From NCBI GenBank assembly GCA_023213395.1, contig CM041465.1:82405741-82469740 (forward strand): a stretch of DNA of 64,000 bases. The letters run 5' to 3'. Shown piece after piece: positions 45,565-59,103 of the stretch. This DNA comes from Cycas panzhihuaensis. Lineage: Eukaryota > Cycadophyta. Both the position numbers and the translations under genes were made by a program. Within the stretch, counting starts at the first letter, position 1, and each line of letters starts with the position of its first letter. The notes under the pieces are model-generated. The model had not been told where the DNA came from and did not search any database. It saw only the letters and a list, made by a program, of their open reading frames with translations.

Positions 45565-48482
45565 TTATAATTATAAATTATACTATAATATCAAAGTTAT
45601 AGTTAGTTGAAAGATCCTGTGTAATAGAAGCAAGCCTATATGAGCTAGTTTGATAAGTGAGTATGAGCAATGATATACTAGTAACAAATCCAATGCATAA
45701 GACAATAGAGAAACCATTTATGAGGTGAATTTGATGAGACAAAATCTAAATACTTCATTTATTCTAGGGTTATATGAATGAGATCCAAGTGCCATATGAA
45801 GATAAATAAGATGAGATATGCATACAAGTGATGAAGCCACATATAGGAGATAAAATCCATATTAAGATGAAGCATAATATTGATATTGATGGTATGTTAA
45901 TTTAATTTATTGTGGATAATTATTTATGAATATTGGTACCATATTCATGAGCATGTAAGTATAAAATTGAGTCCACCAAATATGATAAGAAGATATGATA
46001 ATTTATTAGTGAAGGATTTTATGAGTGTCCTATTTAAGGATTCACTGTCATAGTTGAATTATTCTAGAGGCTTTTGCTAGCATCTCATAACATAGATTTT
46101 TGCTACTAGAATGAAGCTCATATTCCCTCAATGAAATACTAAAGAGGCAATAGCCCTGTAAAGTATGGAGAGTAGCAAACCATATTGACAAGTGTTTATG
46201 ATAGGTGGAAAATTAAAATAGGTATGTAACACATGTTGATGATGAAATGAGATATTTATGAAAGATCATAAATGAATGAGGGCATCATATATGAATTGAT
46301 AAGGAAACTATGAAATATTTGAGAACATATTTATGGTAGAATTTTACTTATGAAAATTTGTTGGGTGAGAAATATAAAGTCATATTATGGTTATGGAGAA
46401 TTAATACAATGTTGATTATTATAGTCTTATGATGACTTAGAAGAAAAATTTAAGATGGAATGCTTTTGTATTATTTGGTATAAAACATCTTTAGCATGTA
46501 ACATGATTGGATTAATTTAATGTTTAAGAGTATGGAAGTCATATGTTACACATGTTCATATTGAATTTGATTTCAATTTTAGTCTTTTATAAATGGCCAA
46601 AGTTGCATCCTTGGGTACATAGGACTATTGGAAGCCACCAATAATTATTGTAAAACCATCATCAAACAAAAAGAGAATATAGAGCACTCAAATAAATGAG
46701 CCCACGTCTATAGATTACAAGAAAAGCACATATGACATGCTAGAGTTTGATGCTCAACTTATTAGATTTAAGTACATTATTAATGAAAATTTATTTCTTG
46801 TGTTGCCTAATCATGAGAAGAAACTTTAGCATTCATATAAATATGAAGTCAAGAGCAGAGTATTATTCTTACTTAGGGTTCCTAGCCCCCTATAGTGCTA
46901 AGTATTGGATAAAGTCTATAAGACATATAGCAAGGTTTTCCACTCTTGGTAGTTTGATAGAGGAGATTCACTACCTTTCGGCCTCTTACAACTCATGATG
47001 GCCTTAACTGGTAATGGCCAACCCCATGAAAAGTTGGCTATCAGTATGTAGAAATGTTATGGATTTTCATATAAAGAAGAGATGGAAAAGCATAAAGAAC
47101 TGAGTGGGCCTAAGTATGGTATACAACCACTTTGTAATTCATGGACTAATGGAAAAGGTCTAGAGATCAGATTAAGGGAGGTAGATCGTATGCCCTAATA
47201 AGATGCTTATGTTGAATGCCCTCTATACATCAAAGATATAGCTAACACCCACACATGTCCATACTTACCTATAAGGAGATCTAACCTCAAAGAAACCCTC
47301 ACCATTACAAAAAATATACCAACTCATAACTATGCCCATAGAAAAAATAGAATCACATGATACAATTGCTTGATTAAGAAATCCATGGTTGTCTCTAGGA
47401 GAAAATACCAAGGACACACTCACCCAGATCTATATGTAGAGATGAACATACAAATATGCCTGTCACAATATAAATGTCTGTCATCGTCATGCATAACCTT
47501 GGAGATGTCTGCTTAGTCCATGTTGCCCCTGCATTACTATATATAGAGATTAAATCATATAAACATGCATCAATTCATGAATTATCATACAAAGTAGATC
47601 CAAAGATTCAATGTTTTTTTATTCTAAAGGAAGAAATTTACATGTAGGCTTTTTAGAAATAATAAAAAAGAATATAAGTGAAAAAGTATTAATGGTCTCA
47701 TGATATATTTCAAAGATAAGATGACAAAGAAATTAATGGGTAAAGTTAATCAAAGTACAATTAACCTCATAAAAGTTATATTTTATGATATTTTTTAGAA
47801 AAAATTCAATATATTTTGATGTTTTTAAAAGCTCTAGATATGATGATAAGGTTATTTTTTGTTGATGAAGAAAGAAAAAGAAAGTTTTATTTTAAAAAAA
47901 GAAATTTAAGGCTCACTTATGAGAGCTCATGACAGATGAAGAAAATATGAACTAAGATATATTTAATGAAATATTAATGTGAAAATATTCTTGATATGCT
48001 ATATATGCAAAATTTGGTCTAGAAAATCACATTAGGTTTAGTATAAGTGCGTAACACTAAATAAATGAATAAATCACCAAGTTATTTGAATAATTTTTCA
48101 AATGAATAAATTATGAACCCATGTTTAATGAAGATGACACCACCTAATATTTGTTAAAGGGCTTAATTTGTTTATTTTGATGATACAGAGATAAATAGTT
48201 GTTAAGAAATTCCACCTATTTTATAATATAAGGAGAGAAGTCTCATATGATTATTTAATTGGCATACTAATATTGATGTTATCTAACTATTAATAAAGTT
48301 TTTAAAGGAGGAAAACAATGGTCCCAATTAAAGGGACAAGTGATAAATATTCTAATTTTGAAGGAAAAAATGTATGCTTGATTATGCTTACTCCTAGTAC
48401 TCTTGATTGTGTTTATGATTGATTTGCAAAGCTTAGTTACTCATTTACATTTATAATGGATTTCACATTGTTATTTTTACTA
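45565..48482 (+). other. Leader of element F(+)
   Basis: 2.9 kb. Similar wording (GAGCTAGTTTGATAAGTGAG, ATGAAGCCACATAT) recurs on the minus strand at 54960-55330 in the related F'(-). A + strand frame at 46747-46998 is short and unrecognised. No clear gag before 48483. Confidence 0.55.
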
Positions 48483-49079
48483 CTCCAAATTTGTTGGTGA
48501 TTCTTAAGTTTGATGGAAATAATTATTTTATATGGTCAAGAAGAATTAAACCTACTTTATAAGCTAGACAATTATGGGAGATTGTTTTTTAAGGTTATAT
48601 AGTTCCTATGCCTATTTCTCCTACAATTTATTTAACTCCTAATAAAGAGAAAATTAAAGATGAACTTGAGAGAAAAGATAGTGAAGCACTTTTTTCATTT
48701 TTTTTCTACTATTAATAATACAATTTTTTCTCATATTTATAATCTTATAACTTCTCATAGTTCATGGAATACTTTGAAATTTTTATTTAACGAAGGAATT
48801 AATAATATAATTTAGAACTTGAGAAGAAATTCTAAGAACCTCAAGATATCTCCTTCTAAACCTACAAATACTTTTTTCACTAGAGTTTAAGATATTATAA
48901 ATTAATTAACTTCATTAGGTGAATAAGTTCTTTAATAAAAAGTTATAAAAAAGATTTTGAGAAGTACTAGAGAGATAAGGAAATTTGAAAGTGCAACTAT
49001 AACAATTGAAGTGATAAAAGACTTATTAACATTGAAGATTGATGAGTTGCTCTCCATGCTCTTAATAGTATAAGAGAAG
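48483..49079 (+). pseudogene. gag: copia gag remnant, element F(+)
   Basis: VILKFDGNNYFIWSRRIKPTL-stop, QLWEIVF, EKIKDELERKDSEAL, then TRV-stop-DIIN-stop, ILRSTREIRKFESATITIEV and DELLSML; DUF4219/UBN2 gag matching copia C gag (34539-35258). Stops at Gln and Trp positions. Cut at 49080 by LTR I, so no pol is seen. Confidence 0.83.
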
Positions 49080-49320
49080 TGTTAGCATAATTCCCACATT
49101 GGGATGATATCCTGTATCTTGGCAGTAGCCTCTTTTCTAGTGTTTATTAATACCATGCAATGGTTGACCTTAAGAGGTATACCAAATCCTCTTAGTCTCA
49201 CTTATTTATATATAGGTCTGAAAACCTAGGTGTTCATCAAAACCACCACCCTACTAGTTACATGTCCATCCTCCTACTTATTGTTTATTCATGCATTTAT
49301 ATTTTATTATTTGACCTTCA
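49080..49320 (+). repeat. LTR of element I(+), 241 bp
   Basis: TGTTAGCATAATTCCCAC to TTTGACCTTCA, then TT and TAGTATCAAAGC at 49323, a decayed primer-binding site. Inserted in F gag. The partner 3' LTR is not seen. Confidence 0.68.
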
Positions 49321-49334
49321 TTTAGTATCAAAGC

Positions 49335-50590
49335 AATTAATCTAACTATTATGTTGGTTGGGCCTACATCTACCTTATTAGCTTGTGTTATGGCTGGTAT
49401 CTTTACAAAAGTTCTCCCATCTATAATTATCCTTACGTAGGTCCCTTTCATTAGTATATCTTACAGCTTTACATTTATTTATTGAAGACACCAGTTTGCA
49501 CTCTTTTTTTTATTATCCATATCTTGGAATAGTAATAGATTTTGGTATGGTGTGAATCTACCAAAGACATATGCATTTTACAATACATACTGCATCTACA
49601 TATCTCGTTCATGTATAGAGTTACTATGTAATATCTGTTATAACCAACATTTCTTTCACCCTTTGGTGTAATAGTCCTCTTCATATTAGAAATCTTCACT
49701 CCACCCACATGTTGGAAACTTGCATTTGTGCCCTCTATTTAAGGCATCTATACTTTCATCACCCACTATATATCATGTTTGGAATCTTTACATCTTATTT
49801 ATGTTTGCAAGTTCATTTGGCAAGTTACATTGCCTAATCATTTCCATTTTATAAATGTGGTTTGCATTCCATTGTCTCCTATTCAAGCCTTCAATTCTCA
49901 TATGTATCCTTACCTTGTGGTGTCTCATCCAAGCATGCATGATACCTGAGTCAAGTACTTCATGTCTACATGTCTAACTAAGTGACTCACATTTATATAT
50001 CTAGTTGAGTACCTCATGTTTGTAAGTTTGATCATATACACTAGTGCCAAGGATCATCACTTATGTTAATAGAACACTTGTCGCACATACTCTCTTCTCA
50101 ATTGAAAAGTCTCACCATGATATTGTATTTGCCTACATCCTTCTATGTCGAGTGTGGTCCTAGTTTTTAGGTGATTGGGCCGAGTTTGGCATAAATATCC
50201 TATTGATTATGATTTGGTCCTATCAAGGATGGTTGGCCATATATACAAATAATAGCCCATGCATTTAGCACTGTCATTTATATCTCCAAGGTTTGGTACT
50301 ACTTTATTCATCTCTTATGTAGTGTTTAGTGTTGGCATTTATTCACATACCTACTAAATCAACCACTCAATTACACATACCACATTGAGGGAGTACTTAT
50401 CCCCTTTAAGTCTTACATTTGGTTATTAGAATGGTTGCATGAGATTATTTATGATTAATTATTGAGTCTAGTATTTGCAATCTAATTTGACTCCTACATT
50501 GGGATATCTACCTATGGAGCATTTATTTAAGAAGCTCCACATTCAGTACTTTTATCTTGAACTTACTATACTATGCACATCGATTTATTT
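49335..50590 (+). other. Leader-like sequence of element I
   Basis: Pyrimidine-rich on the + strand with loose repeats of CTCATGTTTGTAAGTTTG and CATGTCTACATG type. No coding signal. Confidence 0.45.
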
Positions 50591-50945
50591 TAGACTACAG
50601 ATTTAAAGCTATCTTAAAGGAGGATTTAGTGTACATTCAAAAGAATATAATCATGGCCTGAGTAAAAAATAAGAAGACATTGGTCAAATACAACACTCAA
50701 ATGACTGGAAGAGCATTTTAAAAGAGGCTTATCTATTTTTTCAAAAAGATTGTATCATATCAAGTATATGATTCTACTTTAGCAAGAATAACTATTATAT
50801 GTAAGGTTCATTTTCAAATCCATCAACTTCAAAGTGATTTACACTTTTACTTAAACAAAATGAGTGGTCATGTGCCTATATTAGGTTTGCATTTGGTGGT
50901 CTATTTAATGAGTTAAAGTTGATGAAAATTTTATTAGATTTATAA
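50591..50945 (+). other. Coding-like + strand stretch, unidentified
   Basis: A frame with few stops reads LKEDLVYIQKNIIMA, VKNKKTLVKYNTQMTGRAF, then VYDSTLARITIICKVHFQIHQL. It is next to, and antisense to, the primer-binding site at 50951-50961. Could be another captured fragment; no family recognised. Confidence 0.3.
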
Positions 50946-50961
50946 TTACACTTTGATACCA

Positions 50962-51434
50962 TATTAGAAATATAGAGCAACATAGTGAAATATAAAATAT
51001 AGATCTAATAATGGAAATATCTCATGAGTTATGTACACAAATAAAAGAATCAATATAAATAAAAAGTAAATAATATATTAAACATGCAATATGTAATCAT
51101 GAGAATTTACTATAAGAGAGACACTAAGATTTGTTTGTAGAAAGCCTAGTATAGGAAAAACCATAGGAGAAGGTAAAGTTTGGAGCTCCTCTTAATGATC
51201 AGAATCAATATATTTCTTTTTTAAGTTCTTAAGTAGTATGTGTATATATTTATAGTAATGTTCACCTCATGAGTAATCTATCATTTCTCTTGAGCATTTA
51301 TATCATCTAATAGTATATTTACATAGATATATATGCACCTCATATATCTCAATGTGTGTGAAAAGTGGAATTGTGTGTATGTCCATCACATAACATTAAA
51401 CATTATGTATGTGATTAAATCACATATTCTAATA
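50962..51434 (-). repeat. LTR of F'(-), 473 bp
   Basis: Sense strand TATTAGAATATGTGATTTAATC to ATATTTCTAATA; homologous to 44960-45553. Confidence 0.85.
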
Positions 51435-51446
51435 TTCCCCCTTAAT

Positions 51447-54400
51447 ATTTAATGTTTTCAAATATTGATCTTTATTCTTCATCTCTTTGAGTATTCATCC
51501 CTTGGTCTTTAACTTGTATGTTGGGTCCTATATTTGTATCATATTACATCACCTATAACTTATCAATCTGCCATGTCATCCATTATGCTTATCTCCTATA
51601 GGCATTAACTTATATACCTATGTAACCATTATCAACTTGTATATAGTCATTTATGTATATTACTAACCAACTATGAATAACCAACCTATAAATATTAACC
51701 ATTATCATCATCTAACATCAACATCAATATATATGAAGTGTTTTCCTAAACATCTTCATATCTTCACCTGTATAGTTACTTTCATCAATATTTTGTTAAC
51801 TCAATCATCAAATTAATAAATAAATAAATTTAGTTTTGAGTCCATATAAAACAATAACCATCTACCAAAATATATGGGTAACCAACCTCTGTAATTGCTA
51901 GTTTTCTAGGTAATTACTTCAAGTATATAGTTCATCAACTTTTAATATGTTTATATAAGAGTAATATAATTTTGCCTTTTGCATACAAGTTAGAATAATA
52001 CAATTGAGTGTATTATGCAAGAGTAGTTTGTAAAACCTATACTTACCTCTTGCAAATCAGATTTATTTTTCTTTGTATGCTTTCTCACTTATACACTTTA
52101 ATAACTTTCTTTTGACATCCATTAATTAACATCATTAAACAAATAATCATTTAAAAATAACTAACTCTGAGAATAAGCCAAATTACTTAGCTAAGACAAG
52201 TTAGATATAATAAGGTAGTATTAACTATATGTTTTCATATCTCTTGTTATACATGGCTAGTTAGATTTCTCATTGACAAACACGAATATCTTCTCTTATC
52301 TTTCCTTCTTTTAGTTGGACAACCTTAATAATTTAATATTAGTTGGATAAAATCAACAGTTAATTTGGTATGTTAATTAAATAATCTCATGATACTTCTC
52401 TTTGTCTCATTAATAAGTCAAATTTCACTCTTAATCTCCTTATCTCTCTAATATCAATCAAACAAATTAGGCCCTTTAATAAATACCATATGGTGTCATC
52501 ATCATCAAACGAGTATCATATCATTCATCAAAAAAATATTCTAGTAACTAGATGATCTGTTCATTTGACTAGTGGAGCTATAGTCACTAAACCAAATGTT
52601 TATTCTAAGGGAGATTTTTTATATCTAACATTTTAGTAAATTTTCATATTAATTACATATTAAGTATTTCCCACCTCATATTTTTTAATCTATCATAAGT
52701 CTTTAAATATCATAAATAAACTTAAAATTACTTCATTCTAAATAAAACTTTTCTTTTATTGCCTTACCATCATTTTCAAAGCCTTTAAAAATATTAGAAT
52801 ATCCTAAATTTCTTCTAGAAAAGGTTATAAAATATATCTTTTATGAGGTTTAGAGTACTTTCATCAACTTTACCCTTTATTTTCTCTATCTTTTGTTGTT
52901 TGAAGCATGCCTTGTGATCACTCATTTCAACCATCCTAAAGTTCTCTTTCTAATGCAACTAATGACACCTGAATCTAATGTCTCAGTGATGAGTTATGAT
53001 AAAAAATAGTACTAGTGTGTCATAAAAAGATATGCAATCCTTAATAAAATAGGTGGAAAATTAAATTTGATATATAAATTTTGATTATGTAAAAAATATC
53101 TAATTTGATTTAATCAAATTTGGATTCCACCCTCTTTGTGACTAAGCCCCTATTTATGTAAGGGCTCTATGTGACCACCTACTGAAAACTAGGGGCTTCA
53201 CACAAGATTTTAAAAATTATCAAATACAATTAAATTTATCAACTCAATATAAATTTTTTCATGTTTCTAAAAAAAAATTCTCCCTACAATTTTTTTTATA
53301 CTACAAAAATTCACTTGCATAGATTTTCTCTAAATTTTTGGATCGACCTCCTTCCTCTTCACTTGATCGAGCTTCGTAGCATTAAACTTATCTATGTCTT
53401 TGATGCATGGAAAGGTGTTCTTTACATGGTAAATTTTCCCTACACATCTTTGCATTCACTACATACTTAAGGGCATTCATGTGTGGTAAGTTTATATAGG
53501 GCTTTATACCACTATGTGTATCTTCAAGGTTTTTGTGTTTATTAGCTTCCTTCATGTTTAAGAATTTATGATGATAGGCATGATCAAGGGAATCTTTTCT
53601 CTATTTTATTACTCACGACAATGGATGTTGAGCTACATATAGGTTTATTACAAGTTATAGGAAGTAGATTAAGGGTAGTTGTGCAAAGTCTATGTATATT
53701 CTTCTATGTACCTTTTTCATATACTCTTGTGTTATATATAGGTATATTAATCCATAGTATTTCATTTGATTCTTCTCATGCATGGGTGGTTGGTTATTTA
53801 CATTTATGTGATTTCATATGCCTCTTCCCCTATGGCTACATGTTTTGCAACTATGAAACCATGGGCAATATGGAGTTTTGTGCCTTATCAATTATAGGGT
53901 TTTTCTCTATTTAAGCAACTCTAGTAACTCCTTTATATATACTCAATTCTTTTATGATCTCTATGAGTGAATAGGGGCAAGATTTCTCAAAACTAGGTGT
54001 TTAGTAATAGTACCATTTATATGTAAATAAGCCTCTACATCCTCTCTATGTATAGTTGGATCTGAAATCCATAGTCGACAGTCTCTTCATACTCCATATA
54101 TATGTGCCATATCCCCACAATGCCACATTTAAATTAGTAGTTAGTCTAAATAGAGGAGGATGTTGACATTTGATTCTTCATATGTTATGCCTATAGAACG
54201 ATCAATGAATTATGGGTAGAAATTGATTTTTGTGTTTCTTTATAGAAATTTTTTTCATATGCAAATAATACTAGCAATCAACTTGTATATGTGAACTCTA
54301 TAAATAGGAATAATAGTAATAGATACAGTTTTCAAAGACTAAATGAATCACATAATCATGATGATGATAAACTTGTATAATAAACACTTGTATATTAATA

Positions 54401-55355
54401 TTGCCATGTATATTTATCCACCATTATATTTTACCATAATTATACCCTCATAAATATTTCATACCACAATAATATTTTTATTAAACCATCCATGATACTC
54501 ATAAATTTTTTGTACTACTAACATCATATATCCTTTATTGCTTTTTATTCGTATTAGTGTGCCATATACTTGGTTCATTTTCTGTCAAATGTATGCCTCA
54601 TACCTATTTTAGTGTCACTCAGCATAACAATATAGGCTTATTATCTATTTAACATTTCACCGATAGGAAAATGGTTTTATTCTGGCAATAAATCTTAATC
54701 TAAGACACTCACAAATGCCTCTAGAATGGTTCAATCATGATAGTGAATCTTGAAGTAGACTGCCATAACTGCCTTCATAATTAAACTAAAACTTATCTTT
54801 ATAATATTTTGTCTTATTGCTACTAGTTATGATATTAAGTGAGATGGTCAGTCTCACAAAATCTCAATCACTTTATAGGGGGCCAACCTATTTTAGAGAA
54901 GCAACTAAGAATAATTCCTTATCTCCTCATCACATCATTAGTGGACTTATTTCACACCTACATGTTCTCGAGTATATATGCACAACATGCTAAAATAATA
55001 TCTAGAATAAACTAAATTAATATATCATTAGTTTATTGTAATTCATGTGGCTTTGTATGGCTTCATCTCTATATGTGGATTTATCTAGCTTCATATGTCA
55101 TATATTCTACTTTCTGTATGCAACTTCACTTCATTAATTATCTCCATTTGGCCTCTAAATCTTGGTCACTAGCATAACTCTGGCATATTCAAATCTCTAA
55201 CTTATCAAATTCATCTCATATCTAGCTCCTATACTGACTCATATACTAGATTTATTTCACTAGCTCATCAAACTACCTTAATAGACTATCTTCCTACTAT
55301 ACAAGATTATCCAACCAACCATGACTCTAATACAATATTAGAATTTATAATTTCA
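51447..55355 (-). other. Internal region of F'(-), no pol recognised
   Basis: AT-rich. Around 53120-53210 the AAGCCCCTATTT and TAGGGGCTTCAC blocks recall the conserved leader block of B and H. To the right of it is a + strand frame at 53621-53914 (hydrophobic, Cys/Tyr-rich) that I do not recognise; its composition looks like leader repeat and not gene. The remainder holds nothing I can name. Confidence 0.5.
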
Positions 55356-55645
55356 CTATAATACCATATTAGAAATATAGAGTAATACAGTAGAATATAA
55401 AATACAAATATAATAACTAACTTAGTAAAATTTTCACTTTATAATCATAAATCTAATATAAAATATTTATCTTGGAGGAGTTTGAGTCCTAAATAGGACA
55501 TTTATATATGTTTTGAAGTTGAAGAAGGATAATTTAACTTCTACTTGATTTTTTTTATTCCCTTATTTAGTGCATTTTTAGTCTTTCACCGAAGCAATTT
55601 ATTTTTTCAAAGAAGTTTATCTTTTAAGGCAATCTTTATTTTATT

Positions 55646-56905
55646 ATGGCTTCTAACATAAGTAATATAATGGCACATAAGTTTGATGGTACCAATTTCT
55701 TAAATTGGAGTCATAGGATAAAGCCTATTTTTATATCAAAAGACGTGGGATTTAAATAAAAATAGATATGGTACACTTGATCATAATGCCACTACAGATA
55801 AAGAAGAGACCTTTAAAGAGAATAAAAAGAGAGACAATAAAGTTTTGATGTTTATCTTTTGTGCAATGAAAGACCACATCTTCCTAAGATTTAGTGAAAC
55901 AACTACATCAAAGAAGATGTGAAATGCTTTGAAGACCACCTACAAAGGAGTTACTACATCATAATTTTTAATACTAAGGACCAGATTTAAAAATTATAAG
56001 ATGAATAATAATGAGGGGATTAATGACTTCATAACTAAGGTATAAGGCCTAGTTAATCAAATAAGAGCCTTAGGTAAAGTAATTAGTGAACAAATGATGA
56101 TAAACTAATCTTAAGGTGTGTCAGTAATATCAAGAGGTTTGAAATAGTAGCTACAAGTATTGAAGTCTCTAAAGACCATATAACACTAAAGGTTAATCAA
56201 CATAGTGTTATGCTATTAGTCATTGAAAAGAAGAAAGGTGGTAATATGTTCTTGGAACATGCATTTGCCACTAAGGCAAATATTAGATTATCTTATGAAG
56301 GCCAAAGTTCTAGGGGAAGAGGTTAATTTCCTAGAGGAAGGGCATAAAACTTTAGAAACTAAGGGAAATTTCATCAAGGGTAAGGCTAAATTTATAAAGG
56401 TCGAGATTAAGAATAATTCTATAAGTTTCAAGTCAATTCCATCAAGAATAAGATCAAGACCAAAGACAATTCTATAAAGGCCAATTTAATAAATATCAAA
56501 AATAAGATTTTAGACCTCAAGGAAGAGGTAGAGGATAAAGTCCAAGGGAAAGGAATTAAGGATAAAAAAGAAGGATTCCTAGAGTTAGAGGAATAATATA
56601 ATGTTCCTATTGTCATATAAATAAATACTTAGAAATTAAGTATTTCACAAAAAGGTCTAACATGTAAAAAGAAATAATAAATATTGTAGTTGAAGAACCA
56701 AGGGATAATAAAAGACTTTTTAAGTCTAATGGCCAAAGGAGAGGAGGATAATCAGTACATTGATTTAGGTTAGTCTACCCATATGGAACATAAGAAAGAA
56801 TGGTTCAAAGAGTTAGATAATAATCAAAAATGTAAAATTATATTTAATGATAATACTACTCAAGTTATAATAAGTAAAGAAAATGTAGCCATCTAAATAG
56901 ATTTT
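55646..56905 (+). pseudogene. gag: copia gag and protease start (broken), element G
   Basis: ATG at 55646: MASNISNIMAHKFDGTNFLN, WSHRIKPIFISKD, then after a frameshift LWDLNKNRYG, FIFCAMKDHIFLRF, ALKTTYKGV, FITKV-stop-GLVNQIRALG, ILRCVSNIKRFEIVATSIEV. Gag C-terminus is Lys/Arg/Gly rich. The knuckle near 56600 reads C-SY-C-HINK-Y-LEIK-Y, with His and last Cys changed to Tyr. The protease opening YIDLG-stop-STHMEHKKEWF lies near 56757 (DSG changed to DLG). ISKENVAI at 56870 is the last element codon block before the LINE. Confidence 0.87.
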
Positions 56906-57139
56906 AGAGAGGAAGATAGATAATTATCTTGATTCATAGCTCTGCTAGGTTTCAGATGCCAGTTACGTGCTTGGAAGGATCTGGGCGTGTTAGGAAATGA
57001 CGATAGGAAGTGGATCTTCCTCAGATTTGTGAACTAGAGGGGTCTCTCCCCCAAGAAGCTCTTTACGTTTCCATCTGCAGCTAGAATGGCAGAATCCAGG
57101 TTATATTAAAGGCGCAGTTATCCCAGTGGAGAGCTAAGT

Positions 57140-59100
57140 TCTCTCTTTCGAATGGGTCATGCTCAGTGGAGCCATTTGTTTCCACGGTTGAAGCAAAGGA
57201 GAGCCTCCATAACGGAGTAGATCTTTCAGTGGTAGAAGTGGTTTCTTGTCGTGAGGGTAACCTTCTGGAAGATAGAGGCAAAGGGTCATCTAATTTTGGT
57301 GTAAGAAGCAGTGCCGCTCAACTCTGGTCAAGATGCGATGGAGGCAAGACAGACTCAGGAAAGATGCACCAGCTCCCCATTTAGCGTTGATAGGAGAAGC
57401 ATTTCATTGTTTGGAGATGAAAGAACCTCAGTGAAGGGGATGAACGGAACCCTTCTAGACCAGACGAAGAAAGAAGAGGAGGCAAATAAACCAATGAGAA
57501 GGATAGAGGTTGCGACTATTATTGTTGAATCTAGGGCCATGGTAAGTCCCTGCTTCCCTTGCATGGGGTTATTTCCTTGGATTATACAATAGTTTAAATA
57601 TGGATAGAGAACTGACACTTCAAAACCAGAACTAGAACCCCAATCTTTCATTGGGGAGATCTTACTATGATGTGCTAAGAGAAAATGAGGAAGAAACATA
57701 CGATTTAACACCTGAGATACAAGACAATAAGGTCAGACTAAAAATTCCATAGGGATTAGTGGAGAAAACTGAGAAATATTGGGAGAACTACCTTGTCGGC
57801 AGATTCTCTGGACCCAGACCGGGGCTGGAAACCGTTAGAAACTGGATAAGGATCAAATGGAAAATGATAGGCACTGTGGAAGTAATAGATATGCCAAAGG
57901 GTTGCGTGCTATTTAAAGTTCTCTCCTATGAGGATATGACCAGTATTCTCCTAAGGGCCCCATTGATTCTTGGTAGAAAGGCCTTATCCCTTGAAAAATG
58001 GCATAGGGATTTTGATCCTTTCGTTCCCAAAATCAGGCAAGCACCCATATGGATCTAATTGCCAGGTCTTCCCTTACTCCATTGGAACCCCGAAGTGCTA
58101 AAAGGAATCACAAAAGCAGTGGGACATCTTCTAGCAGTAGACTCAGTGACAAAGAATGTAAGACTCATAAACGATGTGTTTTGTGCCCCTCGGGGATTGA
58201 CAAACCCCTTCTGGATAATATATGGATTGACATGGAGGATGGGAGTTGGGCACAGCTTACGAAATAGAGCATTTCAGATGTTCACTATATAGAAACCTAA
58301 GTCACCTACCCCAGAAATGTCCAGGTGTGAAGATCTCAATGGGTGGGAAGTAGGAGGACTCCATAGAGCTGAAACCTCAAGAGGCGACAGACTCCATGGA
58401 GATAAGAATGGAAGGGCAGACACAAGAGATTCTAGGAAACATTGAGGCACTTGAAGCTACAAAGGACCGAGTTGGGTCCCCTCTAGAACCGCATATTACC
58501 CCACCCTTGAATCTTGGATTTGATCCCAATGAGGAGGACACTCTCTTAGAGGAAGGAGAGTAGGTAGCCCAGGACTCAGAGGCCCCAGTGAGGCCAGTAG
58601 GGGAGGGTGGCCTAGGGGCTCTTACTTCAGCTAGGCCAGGAACCTCGGCCCAATACACTTTAACACATATGGTCAAGCCTCATAAGAAGAAACGTGAAGT
58701 GGGTGCTGAGGAGGGGGTGGGTATGCCCCCCCTGAATGGGAAGGACTCTCTCTCTCAAGTACTGGAGCATAGATAGCACAGGAATCAGAGGCCCTGGTAC
58801 GGCTGGATAGGGATGAAGGCCTTGGGGCGCCCACTTTAGTAGGACTAGGGATGTCGGCCCAATATACCTTAGCACATTCAGTTGTGACCCAGAAGAAGCC
58901 ACCGGATGTGGGAGTTGAGAAGAGGGTGGGTAGGCCACCCCTAAACTGCTCAGAGAAAAAGAGGTGGCTGCCCAGGTAGATCAAGGCAACCAGAAAACTC
59001 TAAACGATGCCTTCCTTGAAGGGCCCAATCTCAGATCTAGAACAGAAGGCAGAGACCCACCAAAAGGCAAGACCGTTGAAGTCTGGAAGCAAAGAAGAAA
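57140..59100 (+). pseudogene. LINE(+) ORF1, DUF4283 protein (broken)
   Basis: N-terminal frame near 57166 (MEPFVSTVEAKESLHNG). The DUF4283 core runs 57690-58290: IQDNKVRLKIP-stop-GLVEKTEKYWENYLVGRFSG, VLFKVLSYEDMTSILLRAPL, KIRQAPIWI-stop, then LPLLHWNPEVLKGITKAVGHLL in another frame. The zinc knuckle at about 58268-58310 reads C-SL-Y-RNLS-H-LPQK-C, second Cys changed to Tyr. A Gly/Pro-rich acidic tail contains a duplicated segment (58560-58960). Would bind LINE RNA. Frameshifts and stops exclude function. Confidence 0.82.
58560..58960 (+). repeat. Imperfect tandem duplication (~211-bp period) in ORF1 tail
   Basis: Segments 58560-58740 and about 58774-58957 align: CTCAGAGGCCCC versus ATCAGAGGCCCTGG; CCTCGGCCCAATACAC versus TGTCGGCCCAATATAC; GAGGGGGTGGGTATGCC versus GAGGGTGGGTAGGCC. 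Each encodes a copy of the S-A-Q-Y-T-L-x-H motif. Confidence 0.85.
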
Positions 59101-59103
59101 GAG

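Larger units (their letters stand above)
50951..55415 (-). mobile_element. Element F'(-), family F, in minus orientation
   Basis: LTR 50962-51434 with polypurine tract on its right (51435-51446, sense ATTAAGGGGGAA) is the 3' LTR. The 5' LTR start is at 55367 with a primer-binding site at 55356-55366, but only ~50 bp of it remain. The LTR at 50962 also has a primer-binding site on its left, so two units share it. Internal sequence lacks recognisable gag or pol. Confidence 0.68.

Noticed and set aside
53621-53914. Membrane-protein-like 97-codon frame
   Set aside because: Hydrophobic because of T-rich composition; no conserved motif and located in the leader-like interior of F'(-).
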